A stretch of 64,000 bases of DNA from Gordonia jacobaea (GTDB lineage: Bacteria; Actinomycetota; Actinomycetes; Mycobacteriales; Mycobacteriaceae), in assembly GCF_001186365.1 (NCBI RefSeq), contig NZ_LDTZ01000018.1, positions 62,001 to 126,000 of the forward strand, written 5' to 3'. The notes beneath the pieces are model-generated. The model was not told where the DNA came from. It worked only from the letters and a program-made list of their open reading frames with translations, and made no database searches. Shown one piece after another: positions 18,244-28,034 of the stretch. Numbering within the stretch: the first letter of the stretch is position 1; each line of letters opens with the position of its first letter. The translations under genes and the position numbers were made by a program.

Positions 18244-21200
18244 GTGCCCGGCCCGTCCTCCATCCTGAACCGCTTCACCGACCCCACGCGTCGGTGGTTC
18301 AGCGGCGCTTTTCCCGCGCCGACCCCCGCTCAGCAGGGCGCGTGGAAGGCCATCGCCGACGGCGAGAACACGCTGGTCATCGCGCCCACCGGCTCGGGCA
18401 AGACCCTCTCGGCGTTCCTCTGGGCACTCGATTCGCTCGCCGCCCGCCCCGAGCGGTCCAAGGGCACGCGCGTCCTCTACATCTCGCCACTCAAAGCGCT
18501 GGCGGTCGACGTCGAGCGCAACCTGCGCGCGCCGCTGGCGGGCATCACGCGCGCCTCGCAGGAACTCGGGGTCACCGAACCGTCGATCACCGTCGGCGTG
18601 CGTTCGGGCGACACCCCCGCCGCCCAGCGTCGACTCCTCGCCAAGACCCCACCCGACATCCTCATCACGACGCCCGAATCGCTCTACCTGATGCTGACCT
18701 CGTCGGCACGGGAAGCGCTCACCACGGTCGAGACCGTGATCGTCGACGAGGTACACGCCGTCGCCGGCACCAAACGTGGCACTCACCTGGCGCTGTCGCT
18801 CGAGCGCCTCGACGAACTCCTCGACTCCCCGGCGCAGCGCATCGGACTCTCGGCGACGGTGCGCCCGCCCGAGCTGGTCGCCGAGTTCCTTTCCGGCGCC
18901 CGCCCGTGCACCGTCGTGCGCCCGAAGGCGTCGAAGACCTTCGACCTCCGCGTCGACGTCCCGGTACCCGACATGGCGAACATCCCACCGCCACCCGACG
19001 CACCGGACTCGGACGAGCTCGACGACGCGTTCTCCCCGACGGCGGGTTCGCTCTGGCCCTACGTCGAGGCGTCGATCGTCGACCTCATCGAGACCAACCG
19101 CACGACCATCGTGTTCGCCAATTCCCGACGTCTCGCCGAGCGCCTCACCGCACGGCTCAACGAGATCCACGAGCAACGCACCGAGCCCGGCCGCGAACCG
19201 CCACGCAACGACCGCGTCGGCGGCGGCGCGCCGGCAATGGTCATGGCGTCGGGAGCCACCACCGGCGCCGCGACCGTCCTGGCCCGCGCGCACCACGGCT
19301 CTGTTTCCAAGGAGCAGCGCGCCGAGATCGAAGACGACCTCAAGAGCGGCCGCCTACGCTGTGTGGTCGCGACGAGTTCACTCGAGCTCGGCATCGACAT
19401 GGGTGCCGTCGATCTGGTGATCCAGGTCGAGACACCGCCGTCGGTGGCCAGCGGTCTGCAGCGGATCGGTCGCGCGGGCCACCAGGTCGGCGAGATCAGT
19501 CAGGGTGTTCTGTATCCCAAGCATCGCACCGATCTGATCGGCTGCACGGTCGCCGTCTCGCGGATGCGTGCGGGCGCGATCGAAGAGCTGCAGGTGCCGC
19601 GGAATCCACTGGATGTGCTTGCGCAACAGACGATCGCCGCGGCCGCTCTCGATGTGCTCGACGTCGACGAGTGGTACGGCGTCGTCCGCCGCGCAGCGCC
19701 GTACCGTGAGTTGAGCCGGTCGATCTACGAGGCGACGCTCGACCTCATCTCGGGTCGCTTCCCCTCCGACGAGTTCGCCGAGCTGCGTCCTCGTGTCACG
19801 TGGGACCGTGACGCGGGCACGCTGACCGGCCGCCGTGGTGCGCAACGACTGGCGGTCACCTCCGGCGGCACCATCCCCGACCGTGGACTCTTCGGCGTGT
19901 TCATGGTCGGCGAAAAGTCCAGTCGCGTGGGCGAACTCGACGAGGAGATGGTCTACGAGTCGCGCGTCGGCGACGTCTTCGCGCTCGGCGCGACGAGTTG
20001 GCGGATCGAGGACATCACCCACGACCGCGTGCTGGTCTCACCCGCGTTCGGTCAGCCCGGGCGCCTCCCATTCTGGATCGGCGACGCACAGGGCCGCCCG
20101 GCCGAACTGGGCGCGGCCATCGGGAAATTCGTCGGCTCCGTCGCCGACGAGTCCGAACTCGACCGCCAGGCAACCGAACTCGGACTCAGTGAATACGCAC
20201 GCGACAACCTAGCGTCGATCATCTCCGAGCAGCGCGACGCGACAGGACAACTACCGACCGACCGCACCCTGATCATCGAACGGTTCCGCGACGAGCTCGG
20301 CGACTGGCGCCTGATCCTGCACTCCCCCTATGGTTTACGCGTCCACGCGCCGTGGGCATCTGCGATCTCCGCCCGCCTACAGGCCACCCTCGGACTCGAC
20401 GGCGCCGTCACCGCATCCGACGACGGCATCATCGTGCGCCTCCCCGACACCGACGACGAACCGCCGGGCTCCGCGGTCTTCGTCATCGATCCCGACGAGA
20501 TCGAACAGATGGTCACCGACGCACTCGCCGACTCGGCGATGTTCGCCTCCCGCTTCCGGGAGTGCGCGGCCAGAGCACTGCTGCTCCCCCGCCGCGACCC
20601 CGGCCGGCGGGCCCCGCTGTGGCAGCAGCGTCAGCGCAGCGCCCAATTGCTTTCCGTCGCATCGCAATTCCCCGACTTCCCGATCATCCTCGAGACGGTT
20701 CGCGAGTGCCTGCAGGACGTGTACGACCTTCCGTCGCTCACCGACCTCCTCACCCGCATCCGCTCGCGACGTATCCGGCTGATCGAGGTCGAGACGCCCG
20801 AACCGTCGCCGTTCGCGGCATCGCTGCTGTTCGGCTATGTCGGAGCGTTCATGTACAACGACGACGCCCCGCTTGCCGAGCGTCGTGCCGCGGCACTCTC
20901 CCTCGACACCGCGCTCCTCGCGCAACTACTCGGGCGCGTCGATCTGCGCGAACTGCTCGATCCCGCGGTCATCGCCGCCGTGGTCGCACGGCTGCAACGC
21001 CTCGATGAGCACCGCAAGGCACGCGACGCCGAGGATATCGCCGACCTACTGCGGTGGCTCGGTCCTCTGACCACCGAAGAGGTGGCCTTGCGGTATCGAC
21101 GCGACGACGACAGCCCCGCGGCGCTCGACGTGCTGACCGAGTTGCATCGACGCGGCGCGATCGTCTCGGTGAGCATCCGCGGCGTGCCGTTGTGGGCGGC

Positions 21201-22911
21201 GGTCGAAGACACCGCACGCCTGCGCGACGCTTTGGGAGTTCCTGCGCCACTGGGCGTTCCGGCAGCGTTCACCGAATCGGTCCCCGATCCCGTCGGCGAT
21301 CTCGTCCATCGGTACGCACGAACCCATGGCCCATTCACCGTCGACGAGGCCGCCGAGTCGATCGGAATGGCACCGGCGGTGGTGCGCGACACGCTGATTC
21401 GGCTGGCAGCCGAACGCAAGGTCGTCGAAGGCGACTTCCTACCCGCCACCGACGACAATCCCGACGGCAGCCCCGCATGGACCACGCAATGGTGTCATAG
21501 CGACGTCCTCGGGCAGATCCGACGTGGCTCGCTCGCGGCAAGCCGCGCCGAGGTCGCGCCTGTCGACGGACCGACCTTCGCCCGATTCCTCGGAGCCTGG
21601 CAGCACGTCGCCGACGACGAAAGACTCACCGGCGTCGACGGACTCGCGGCAGTTCTCGACCAACTGGCGGGCCATCAGCTTCCGGCGTCGGCGTGGGAGT
21701 CGCTGATCTTGCCGAGCAGGATCAGCGACTACCGGCCCGCCATGCTCGATGAGCTCCTCTCCAGCGGCGACTTCATGTGGGCGGGGCACGGCCGGATCGG
21801 CTCGACCGACGGCTGGATCAGCTTCTTCCCCGCCGACCTCGCGCCGCTGTTCGTACCGACCGAGGTCGAGATCGACACCACCGAGATCCACGCCCGCCTC
21901 CTCGAGACCTTCGGCACCGGCGGCGGATTGCGTTTTGCCCAGCTACTCGACGACGCGTCGACTCAGAGCGCATCATCGCCGGGCGCCACCACGACGCGCC
22001 AGCAGGTCGAGGACGCCCTGTGGGACCTCGTCTGGGCCGGCCACGTCAGCAACGACACGTTTGCACCGGTCCGTGCGTTGCAGACTCCTCGTCGTACCTC
22101 GTCGTCGAGTCGGGCAATGCCGTCACACCGATCGCGCGGCCAGGCCCCGCGCCTGCGGCCCGGACGGCTGAGCACGCGGCATCTCCTCTCCCAGACAGGC
22201 GGCGCCGCGACGCCCTCAACGGCAACCGGCCGCTGGTTCGCAACGCCGGGTGCGCTGCTCGAGACAACAGTCGCGACGCAAGCCCTGTGCGACCAGCTTC
22301 TCGCCCGCTACGGGGTTGTCACCAAGGGCAGCGTGACGGCGGAGGACGTCGTCGGAGGTTTCGCACGAATCTACAAGGCACTCAACATCTTCGAAGACAG
22401 CGGCCAGGTGCGACGGGGCTACTATGTCGACGGCCTCGGCGGCGCACAGTTCGCGGGCACCTCCACCGTCGACCAATTACGCCGCCACGCACTGACCGAC
22501 AGCGCACCGGGCAGTCATCGAGCTCCGAACACCGCGACGGTCCTCGCCGCCACCGACCCGGCCAATCCCTATGGGGCAGCACTCCCCTGGCCCGAGACGG
22601 CGCCAGGCGCAGGCGGGCACCGACCGGGACGCAAACCGGGCGCCCTCGTATGTCTGGTGGAGGGCGAACTCGTGGCGTTCGTCGAGCGCGGCGGGAAGAC
22701 CGTGTTGACCTTCAGCGACGACGTCCCCGCGCTGGAGACCATGGCGACGGCGCTCGCCGACGTCGTGAGGGCCGGTCGCGTGGCACGCCTGACCATCGAC
22801 TCGATCGACGGCGTCACCGCGCTGCGCTCCGAACTGCAGCAGGTCTTCGTCGGCGCAGGTTTCGCGACCACGCCCCGTGGCCTCCGAATGCGATACGGAC
22901 AACATGCCTGA
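18244..22911 (+). CDS. lhr: Large ATP-dependent helicase Lhr
   Basis: The 1555-residue protein has the usual full Lhr length. Superfamily 2 motifs are in order: APTGSGKTLSAFLW (I), ISPLKALAVD (Ia), TTPESLYLML (Ib), VIVDEVHAVAGTKRG (II), IGLSATV (III), ATSSLELGIDMG (V) and LQRIGRAGHQ (VI), followed by a winged-helix domain and the Lhr-specific C-terminal region. It moves 3' to 5' on single-stranded DNA and unwinds DNA and RNA:DNA hybrids. The GTG start is preferred to earlier starts that give no family match. The following nei2 overlaps it by 8 bp, so the two are probably co-translated, as in mycobacteria. Confidence 0.94.
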   Translation: MPGPSSILNRFTDPTRRWFSGAFPAPTPAQQGAWKAIADGENTLVIAPTGSGKTLSAFLWALDSLAARPERSKGTRVLYISPLKALAVDVERNLRAPLAGITRASQELGVTEPSITVGVRSGDTPAAQRRLLAKTPPDILITTPESLYLMLTSSAREALTTVETVIVDEVHAVAGTKRGTHLALSLERLDELLDSPAQRIGLSATVRPPELVAEFLSGARPCTVVRPKASKTFDLRVDVPVPDMANIPPPPDAPDSDELDDAFSPTAGSLWPYVEASIVDLIETNRTTIVFANSRRLAERLTARLNEIHEQRTEPGREPPRNDRVGGGAPAMVMASGATTGAATVLARAHHGSVSKEQRAEIEDDLKSGRLRCVVATSSLELGIDMGAVDLVIQVETPPSVASGLQRIGRAGHQVGEISQGVLYPKHRTDLIGCTVAVSRMRAGAIEELQVPRNPLDVLAQQTIAAAALDVLDVDEWYGVVRRAAPYRELSRSIYEATLDLISGRFPSDEFAELRPRVTWDRDAGTLTGRRGAQRLAVTSGGTIPDRGLFGVFMVGEKSSRVGELDEEMVYESRVGDVFALGATSWRIEDITHDRVLVSPAFGQPGRLPFWIGDAQGRPAELGAAIGKFVGSVADESELDRQATELGLSEYARDNLASIISEQRDATGQLPTDRTLIIERFRDELGDWRLILHSPYGLRVHAPWASAISARLQATLGLDGAVTASDDGIIVRLPDTDDEPPGSAVFVIDPDEIEQMVTDALADSAMFASRFRECAARALLLPRRDPGRRAPLWQQRQRSAQLLSVASQFPDFPIILETVRECLQDVYDLPSLTDLLTRIRSRRIRLIEVETPEPSPFAASLLFGYVGAFMYNDDAPLAERRAAALSLDTALLAQLLGRVDLRELLDPAVIAAVVARLQRLDEHRKARDAEDIADLLRWLGPLTTEEVALRYRRDDDSPAALDVLTELHRRGAIVSVSIRGVPLWAAVEDTARLRDALGVPAPLGVPAAFTESVPDPVGDLVHRYARTHGPFTVDEAAESIGMAPAVVRDTLIRLAAERKVVEGDFLPATDDNPDGSPAWTTQWCHSDVLGQIRRGSLAASRAEVAPVDGPTFARFLGAWQHVADDERLTGVDGLAAVLDQLAGHQLPASAWESLILPSRISDYRPAMLDELLSSGDFMWAGHGRIGSTDGWISFFPADLAPLFVPTEVEIDTTEIHARLLETFGTGGGLRFAQLLDDASTQSASSPGATTTRQQVEDALWDLVWAGHVSNDTFAPVRALQTPRRTSSSSRAMPSHRSRGQAPRLRPGRLSTRHLLSQTGGAATPSTATGRWFATPGALLETTVATQALCDQLLARYGVVTKGSVTAEDVVGGFARIYKALNIFEDSGQVRRGYYVDGLGGAQFAGTSTVDQLRRHALTDSAPGSHRAPNTATVLAATDPANPYGAALPWPETAPGAGGHRPGRKPGALVCLVEGELVAFVERGGKTVLTFSDDVPALETMATALADVVRAGRVARLTIDSIDGVTALRSELQQVFVGAGFATTPRGLRMRYGQHA

Positions 22912-23716
22912 GGGCGATACCGTCTACCAGGCAGCCGACCGTCTCCGTCGTGCATTCGACCAGACCACGTTGGAGCGCACCGACTTTCGCATCCCGTCGC
23001 TGGCCACCACCGACCTGCGGGGCGGACACGTCGCCGCGGTGCGCTCCCGAGGCAAACACCTTCTCATCGACGTGGTGCCGGCACTGGGGACCGCGACGTC
23101 GGCGCCCGATGGCGTCAGCATCCACAGCCATCTGAAGATGGAGGGCGTGTGGCACGTCCATCGCGTCGGCACCAGATGGCGCAAACCTGCCTTCCAGGCG
23201 CGAATCGTATTGCAGGCCAACGGCTACGAGGCCGTCGGATTCGAACTCGGGATTCTCGAGCTGCTCCCCCGTGCGGCCGCCGACCTCGACTACCTCGGAC
23301 CCGACCTTCTCTCCGACGACTTCGACGCCGCGCGCGCCGTCGCCAACATCGGGGCACATCCGGACGCGAAGATCGGCGAGGCGCTCCTCGACCAACGACT
23401 CATGGCAGGCGTCGGCAACGTGTACCGGTGTGAGGCATGCTTTCTTCGGGGCATCCGACCCGACCGACTCGTCGCCGACGTCGACGTGCCGCCGCTCGTC
23501 GACCTGTGTCGAAGAATGTTGTGGGCCAACAGGCTTCGCACGGCGCGCACCACAACCGGCCGCACCGGACACAATGCGCGCACCTGGGTGTACGGACGAA
23601 TCGGCCAACCGTGCCGACGATGCGGAACGCTCATCGCCCGCGAGTTCTGGCGTGATCGGCCGGACTCGACCAGGGAGGATCGGGTCGTGTACTACTGCCC
23701 TCGCTGCCAGACCTGA
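22904..23716 (+). CDS. nei2: Fpg/Nei-family DNA glycosylase (Nei2)
   Basis: The 270-residue protein starts MPEGDTVYQAA, where Pro2 and Glu3 are the catalytic residues of Nei-type glycosylases. A helix-two-turn-helix region (LMAGVGNVYRCEACF) and a C-terminal zinc finger (CRRCG and YYCPRC) complete the family set. It removes oxidised bases and cleaves at the abasic site. The ATG giving MPEGD is the only start compatible with catalysis, although the frame opens earlier inside lhr. Overlap with lhr points to a shared repair operon. Confidence 0.93.
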   Translation: MPEGDTVYQAADRLRRAFDQTTLERTDFRIPSLATTDLRGGHVAAVRSRGKHLLIDVVPALGTATSAPDGVSIHSHLKMEGVWHVHRVGTRWRKPAFQARIVLQANGYEAVGFELGILELLPRAAADLDYLGPDLLSDDFDAARAVANIGAHPDAKIGEALLDQRLMAGVGNVYRCEACFLRGIRPDRLVADVDVPPLVDLCRRMLWANRLRTARTTTGRTGHNARTWVYGRIGQPCRRCGTLIAREFWRDRPDSTREDRVVYYCPRCQT

Positions 23717-23763
23717 GCGTCGGACAGGCGACTACGACGTCCGAGCCGATGTGGCGACGACGC

Positions 23764-24186
23764 TCAGACCGGATACCGCTCCGGCTCCGGGCCGAACTCG
23801 AAGCGGCGGGCGCTGACCTCGTCCGGGACGATCTCGATGTAGTTGTACTTCAGCGTCGGGATCAATGGCCGCAGCGGGGCCTCGTCGGCCTTGGCGATCT
23901 CGGCGAGGGTGGTCAGGATCCGCGCCGACCCCTTGACCACGACGCTCCACCCACCGTCGTCGTTGTAGGCATCGGCCTCGAAGGCCACCTTGCCGTTGAC
24001 GGCGAGTTCGGCGAGCTTGGTGCCCTCCGCTGTTCGCATCAACACGCGGCCGTCTCCGGCGAAGTAGTTGATGGGAAAGATGTCGGGCTGTCCCCCGACG
24101 CTCAACGCGATCCTTCCGACGTCGGAGCTGGCGAGCAGCGCCCATGCCTCGTCGACGGGAAGCTCGTGAATGGGATTGTGCACCAT
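23764..24186 (-). CDS. Pyridoxamine 5'-phosphate oxidase-fold protein (PPOX/F420-type)
   Basis: The 140-residue protein has the split beta-barrel flavin-binding fold: LLASSDVGRIALSVGGQPD, then FPINYFAGDGRVLMRTAEGT and GWSVVVKGSARILTT. Such proteins bind FMN or F420; this one resembles the small mycobacterial group of unknown substrate. The ATG is preferred because AGAGGAGA lies 5 bases upstream, inside a longer open frame starting at 24204. It follows glpD on the same strand after 85 bp. Confidence 0.75.
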   Translation of the reverse strand: MVHNPIHELPVDEAWALLASSDVGRIALSVGGQPDIFPINYFAGDGRVLMRTAEGTKLAELAVNGKVAFEADAYNDDGGWSVVVKGSARILTTLAEIAKADEAPLRPLIPTLKYNYIEIVPDEVSARRFEFGPEPERYPV

Positions 24187-24271
24187 GGCGTCTCCTCTGC
24201 TCATATTTTCATTGTCACGCCGCCGAGGTTACCGAGCGAAGGGCATTTGGTCCTGAAAGGAAAATGCGCGG

Positions 24272-26014
24272 TCAGTCCGGAACCGGCACGGGTTCGAGGA
24301 TGTCCACCCGCGACTCCGGTGCGGCGGCGCGTAGTGCGTCGGCCGACTCGTCGTCGGGTTGCTGTTGTGAGGCGATCTCCGCGGCGACCCGCGCCTGGTA
24401 GGTCTCGACCTCGAAAGCGACCTTCTCGGGACTCCAGCCGAGAACCGGCGCGACGAGCTCGGCGACCTCCTGGGCGCAGTCCACACCGCGATGTGCGTAC
24501 TCGATGGAGATCCTGGTTCTGCGCGCCAGGATGTCCTCGAGGTGCAACGCCGCCTCGTCGACGGCCGCGTACACGATCTCGACGCGCAGATACTGCGGCG
24601 CGGCCTCGAGTGGACGCAACAGCGACGGATCATCCGCCGCGTAGAACAGCACGTCGTCGATCAGCGATCCGTACCGGTTGAGCAGTCGGCGGACGCGGTA
24701 GGGATGCAGCCCGTACTTCTCGCCGAGCGACTCGCACTGGTTGATCAGCGCGAAGTAGCCGTCCGCACCGATGAGCGGGACACGCTCGGTGATCGACGGC
24801 GCAACGCGTGTCGGGATGAAGTCGACGCAGGCATCGACGGCGTCGGCGGCCATCACGCGATACGTCGTGTACTTGCCCCCGGCGATCGAGATGAGTCCCG
24901 GTGCGACCTCGGCCACCGCGTGCTCGCGGGAGAGCTTCGACGTCGCCTCGTCCTCGCCCGCGAGAAGTGGACGCAGGCCGGCGTAGACGCCTTCGATGTC
25001 GTCGTGACGCAGTGGCGTCACCAGCACCTCGTTGACGCGTTCGAGCAGGTAGTCGATATCGGCGCGGGTCGCAGCGGGGTGTGCGAGGTCGAGGTGCCAG
25101 TCGGTGTCGGTCGTCCCGATGATCCAGTGCGTCTCCCACGGGATCACAAACAGCACCGACGACGCGGTGCGCAGGATGATCGCCGTCTCGCTCACGATCC
25201 GATCGCGCGGCACCACGATGTGTACGCCCTTGGACGCCCGCACCTTGAACCGCCCACGTTGCTTGGACAGTGCGCGCACCTCGTCGGTCCACACGCCTGC
25301 CGCGTTGATCACGCAGTGCGCTTTGACCTCTGCTGTCTCACCGTTCTCGGTATCGCGGACGCGCACGCCCATGATGCGGTCGGCGTCGCGCAGAAATCCG
25401 ACCACCTGAGTCGAGGTGCGGATCACCGCACCGTAGTTGGCGGCCGTGCGCGCGACGGTGAGACTGTGCCGGGCGTCGTCGACGACGGTGTCGTAGTAGC
25501 GAATGCCGCCGATCAACGAATCGCGCTTCAACGCGGGAGCCACGCGGAGCGCGCCCGACCGGGTGACGTGCTTTTGGCCCGGTACCGATTTGGCACCGCC
25601 CATCGTGTCGTAGAGGAAGATTCCCGCGGCGACGTACGGGCGTTCCCAGACGCGATGCGTGAGCGGGTAGAGGAACGGCAACGGCTTGACCAGGTGTGGG
25701 GCCAAGAGGCTGAGTGAGAGTTCACGCTCGTGGAGCGCCTCGCGCACCAATCCGAACTCGAGTTGTTCGAGATAGCGCAGTCCGCCGTGAAACATCTTCG
25801 ACGACCGACTCGACGTACCCGAGGCAATGTCACGCGCCTCGACGAGCGCGACCCGCAGGCCCCGCGTCGCGGCGTCGAGAGCGGCTCCGACTCCGACGAC
25901 ACCACCGCCGATGACGACGATGTCGAACTGTTCGGTACCCAACCGACGCCACGCCTGCTCGCGGTAGAGCGGCCCGAGGTCGGCAGGTCGGTCCGGATTG
26001 AACTCCGTCTCCAT
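24272..26014 (-). CDS. glpD: Aerobic glycerol-3-phosphate dehydrogenase
   Basis: The 580-residue flavoprotein has the FAD-binding motif DIVVIGGGVVGVGAALDAA near residue 30, SSRSSKMFHGGLRYLEQ, and the C-terminal DAO_C domain ending in an Ala/Pro-rich tail. It oxidises glycerol 3-phosphate to dihydroxyacetone phosphate at the membrane and feeds electrons to menaquinone. Position between the lhr-nei pair and lpdA corresponds to glpD2 (Rv3302c) of M. tuberculosis. No glycerol kinase or facilitator is nearby. Confidence 0.93.
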   Translation of the reverse strand: METEFNPDRPADLGPLYREQAWRRLGTEQFDIVVIGGGVVGVGAALDAATRGLRVALVEARDIASGTSSRSSKMFHGGLRYLEQLEFGLVREALHERELSLSLLAPHLVKPLPFLYPLTHRVWERPYVAAGIFLYDTMGGAKSVPGQKHVTRSGALRVAPALKRDSLIGGIRYYDTVVDDARHSLTVARTAANYGAVIRTSTQVVGFLRDADRIMGVRVRDTENGETAEVKAHCVINAAGVWTDEVRALSKQRGRFKVRASKGVHIVVPRDRIVSETAIILRTASSVLFVIPWETHWIIGTTDTDWHLDLAHPAATRADIDYLLERVNEVLVTPLRHDDIEGVYAGLRPLLAGEDEATSKLSREHAVAEVAPGLISIAGGKYTTYRVMAADAVDACVDFIPTRVAPSITERVPLIGADGYFALINQCESLGEKYGLHPYRVRRLLNRYGSLIDDVLFYAADDPSLLRPLEAAPQYLRVEIVYAAVDEAALHLEDILARRTRISIEYAHRGVDCAQEVAELVAPVLGWSPEKVAFEVETYQARVAAEIASQQQPDDESADALRAAAPESRVDILEPVPVPD

Positions 26015-26077
26015 GAGCCGAGACTAATCGACACCCCGAGGGTTCACCCGTCATTGATCCGGCGCGTGGGCACCCGA

Positions 26078-26524
26078 TCAGGTGAACTCGACCAGCACGC
26101 CGACGACACCCGCGCTGCCGCCCAGTGCCACCGACGCCTCGTACACCGCTTCACGTATTCGACGTCGAGCGGCAATGTCCGGGTCGAAAACTATTGCCAG
26201 ACAGGTCAATCCGCGGGCGGCACGAAAATGAACACGTTGCGTGAACACGTCACCGACACGGTGTGCGGCGAGACCGTCGATATCGCGCTGCATCAACGCG
26301 GCGTCGAGTCGCTTGCGGGTGTCCATCGACACCCGACGAGTGGCCTGCCACTGGGTCATCGCGTCGAGTACCGATTCGACCCCACCGATGTCGGTGACAT
26401 CGACAACGACGACAGCCAGCCGGGCAAGGGCATCGTCGACGACGTCGTCGGCAATGCGGTCGGCGAGACCTCGGACGTCCGCCGACAGCCTGTCGATCCG
26501 ACCGGGCGCGGAGTTCGGGGTCAT
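26078..26524 (-). CDS. Hypothetical protein, second gene of a two-gene cassette
   Basis: The 148-residue protein has no recognised family. The N-terminal half is helical and Asp/Arg-rich (DRLSADVRGLADRIADD); the middle has VVVVDVTDIGGVESVLDAM; the C-terminus is a hydrophobic GGSAGVVGVLVEF. There is no signal peptide or clear membrane helix. Its ATG overlaps the TGA of the upstream gene by 4 bp, so the two are translationally coupled and probably act together. The pair breaks the otherwise conserved glpD-lpdA order. Confidence 0.6.
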   Translation of the reverse strand: MTPNSAPGRIDRLSADVRGLADRIADDVVDDALARLAVVVVDVTDIGGVESVLDAMTQWQATRRVSMDTRKRLDAALMQRDIDGLAAHRVGDVFTQRVHFRAARGLTCLAIVFDPDIAARRRIREAVYEASVALGGSAGVVGVLVEFT

Positions 26525-27915
26525 CGGCCCCCGCCCCGCTCACGAGAGGACTCGGCGCCCGAGCGCGCGTCGGATCGCTGTGCATCGACCTTCGGTTCGG
26601 CAGCAGTGGTATCGGCAGCGGGATCGAGCGGCGGCATCGACTGTGGCGTCCAGTCGCCGATCACCGCAGGACCGACGAGCGGGAGGTCTCCGACGATCTC
26701 CTCGCCGTGCTCACGCGTGTTGAGGTAGCGGGCCGACTGGTGTTTGTTGTCGCCGCGGTCACGCGCACCGCCGGCCGACCCCGGCGGCATCGCGGAGGTG
26801 GGACCGGTCCGCATCGCGGGTCCCGCGCTCGGAGTCGCCGAAGTTGCGGGCGTCGACGGCGCGGCGCCCAACCCCGGCGGTCGCGACGCGCCGAGGGAGG
26901 GTGCAAGCGCACTTCCCGAACCGGCGCCAATGCCCTGACCCGCGCCGAGACCCGACGATCCGCCACGACCTGCGCCGAGGGAGTCCGATCGTCCGGAGTC
27001 TGCCGCACCGCGTGCGCCGACCCCGTTCGCCGGTGAGGACGCCGTGGTGTTCGCCGAGGAGTCGGCGTTGCCGAGGCCGCCCCGAGTCAGCCGGTCGGCA
27101 TCGGCGTCGCCCGCGCCTGCGGCCGACGTGCCCGCGGCGCTCGAGGGTCCGCCGGCGCCGGCACGACCAGCACCGGGTGACGCAGTCGACGGTGTCGGTG
27201 ACGAGGTCGTCGCGCCGCCACCCGCCCCCGGTCCGGCAGAGCCATTCAGGTCGGAATCAGCGATGTTGCCCGACTGCCCGCGCCCCGAATCCACGCCCGT
27301 ACCCGCGGCCACACCCTGACCCGAGTCGCTGCCGGTGATCTGATCCGACGATGCGGCGGGAAGTTCCGGGAGCCACGTCTGGACGCTGATCATCGGGTTT
27401 GTGTACACGCTCTCCATCAGCGATACGACCTGCGCGCGCAACGTCGACGCGTCCTCGGGATGCGCGCGGATCTGCGCGGCCGCATGCCTGACGGCACCGG
27501 CCTGCTGCGAGGTGTTGGCGAGAACGCTGCGGGCTTGCGCGAGCGCGTCGATCGCCGGCCGCACGGACTCGGCTGCCGTGGTGATGACGTTGCCGACGCC
27601 CGCACCCGCCGCGCTACTGCCCTCGGCGGCACGCCCGAGCATCGTGTCGTCTCCGAAGGCGCTCGTCAGACTCTCCACAACCTTGCTCACGGCGTCGAGC
27701 GCGGCTTGAATCGCTTTCGCATCACCACTGGCTGAGCTGTCGGTGATGCTCTCGATCTTCGCGAGGATCTCGGAAACACTCATCGACGCCCACGGGGTAC
27801 GCCCGTCGCTCGTCGCGTGAGAACCCCCGGGCGTGAGCAGGTACGCGTTCCGAGAGCCGGTGGCACTGACCTCCGCCGACGCATCAGGGGAATGCGAGAA
27901 AGACTGACCCGGCAC
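26521..27915 (-). CDS. Hypothetical Gly/Ser/Ala-rich protein with helical N-terminus, first gene of a two-gene cassette
   Basis: The 464-residue protein has three parts: about 45 residues of unclear origin, a helical block of about 150 residues starting MSVSEILAKIESITD, and a long Gly/Ala/Ser/Pro-rich low-complexity tail (about residues 195-400) ending in an acidic and basic stretch. The GTG start is supported by GGGGGAGG five bases upstream; an internal ATG at 27783 is an alternative without a good ribosome site. The helical head plus disordered tail recalls secreted type VII substrates, but no WxG or YxxxD motif was found. The open frame upstream inside lpdA is a shadow. Confidence 0.6.
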   Translation of the reverse strand: MPGQSFSHSPDASAEVSATGSRNAYLLTPGGSHATSDGRTPWASMSVSEILAKIESITDSSASGDAKAIQAALDAVSKVVESLTSAFGDDTMLGRAAEGSSAAGAGVGNVITTAAESVRPAIDALAQARSVLANTSQQAGAVRHAAAQIRAHPEDASTLRAQVVSLMESVYTNPMISVQTWLPELPAASSDQITGSDSGQGVAAGTGVDSGRGQSGNIADSDLNGSAGPGAGGGATTSSPTPSTASPGAGRAGAGGPSSAAGTSAAGAGDADADRLTRGGLGNADSSANTTASSPANGVGARGAADSGRSDSLGAGRGGSSGLGAGQGIGAGSGSALAPSLGASRPPGLGAAPSTPATSATPSAGPAMRTGPTSAMPPGSAGGARDRGDNKHQSARYLNTREHGEEIVGDLPLVGPAVIGDWTPQSMPPLDPAADTTAAEPKVDAQRSDARSGAESSRERGGGR

Positions 27916-28034
27916 GCGGACCTCCCCCGTCAGTAGTCGCTCGATCTCGCCGAAGTCGAAGAGTACCGCGACATCGACGCGTCCGACCGGGGATCCTCGC
28001 GCCTGTGCACTAACTCCGGACCGCGGCGAGCGAC

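Noticed and set aside
18139..19296. 385-residue minus-strand frame over the riboswitch region and lhr
   Set aside because: Arg/Gly-rich shadow of lhr with no family features.
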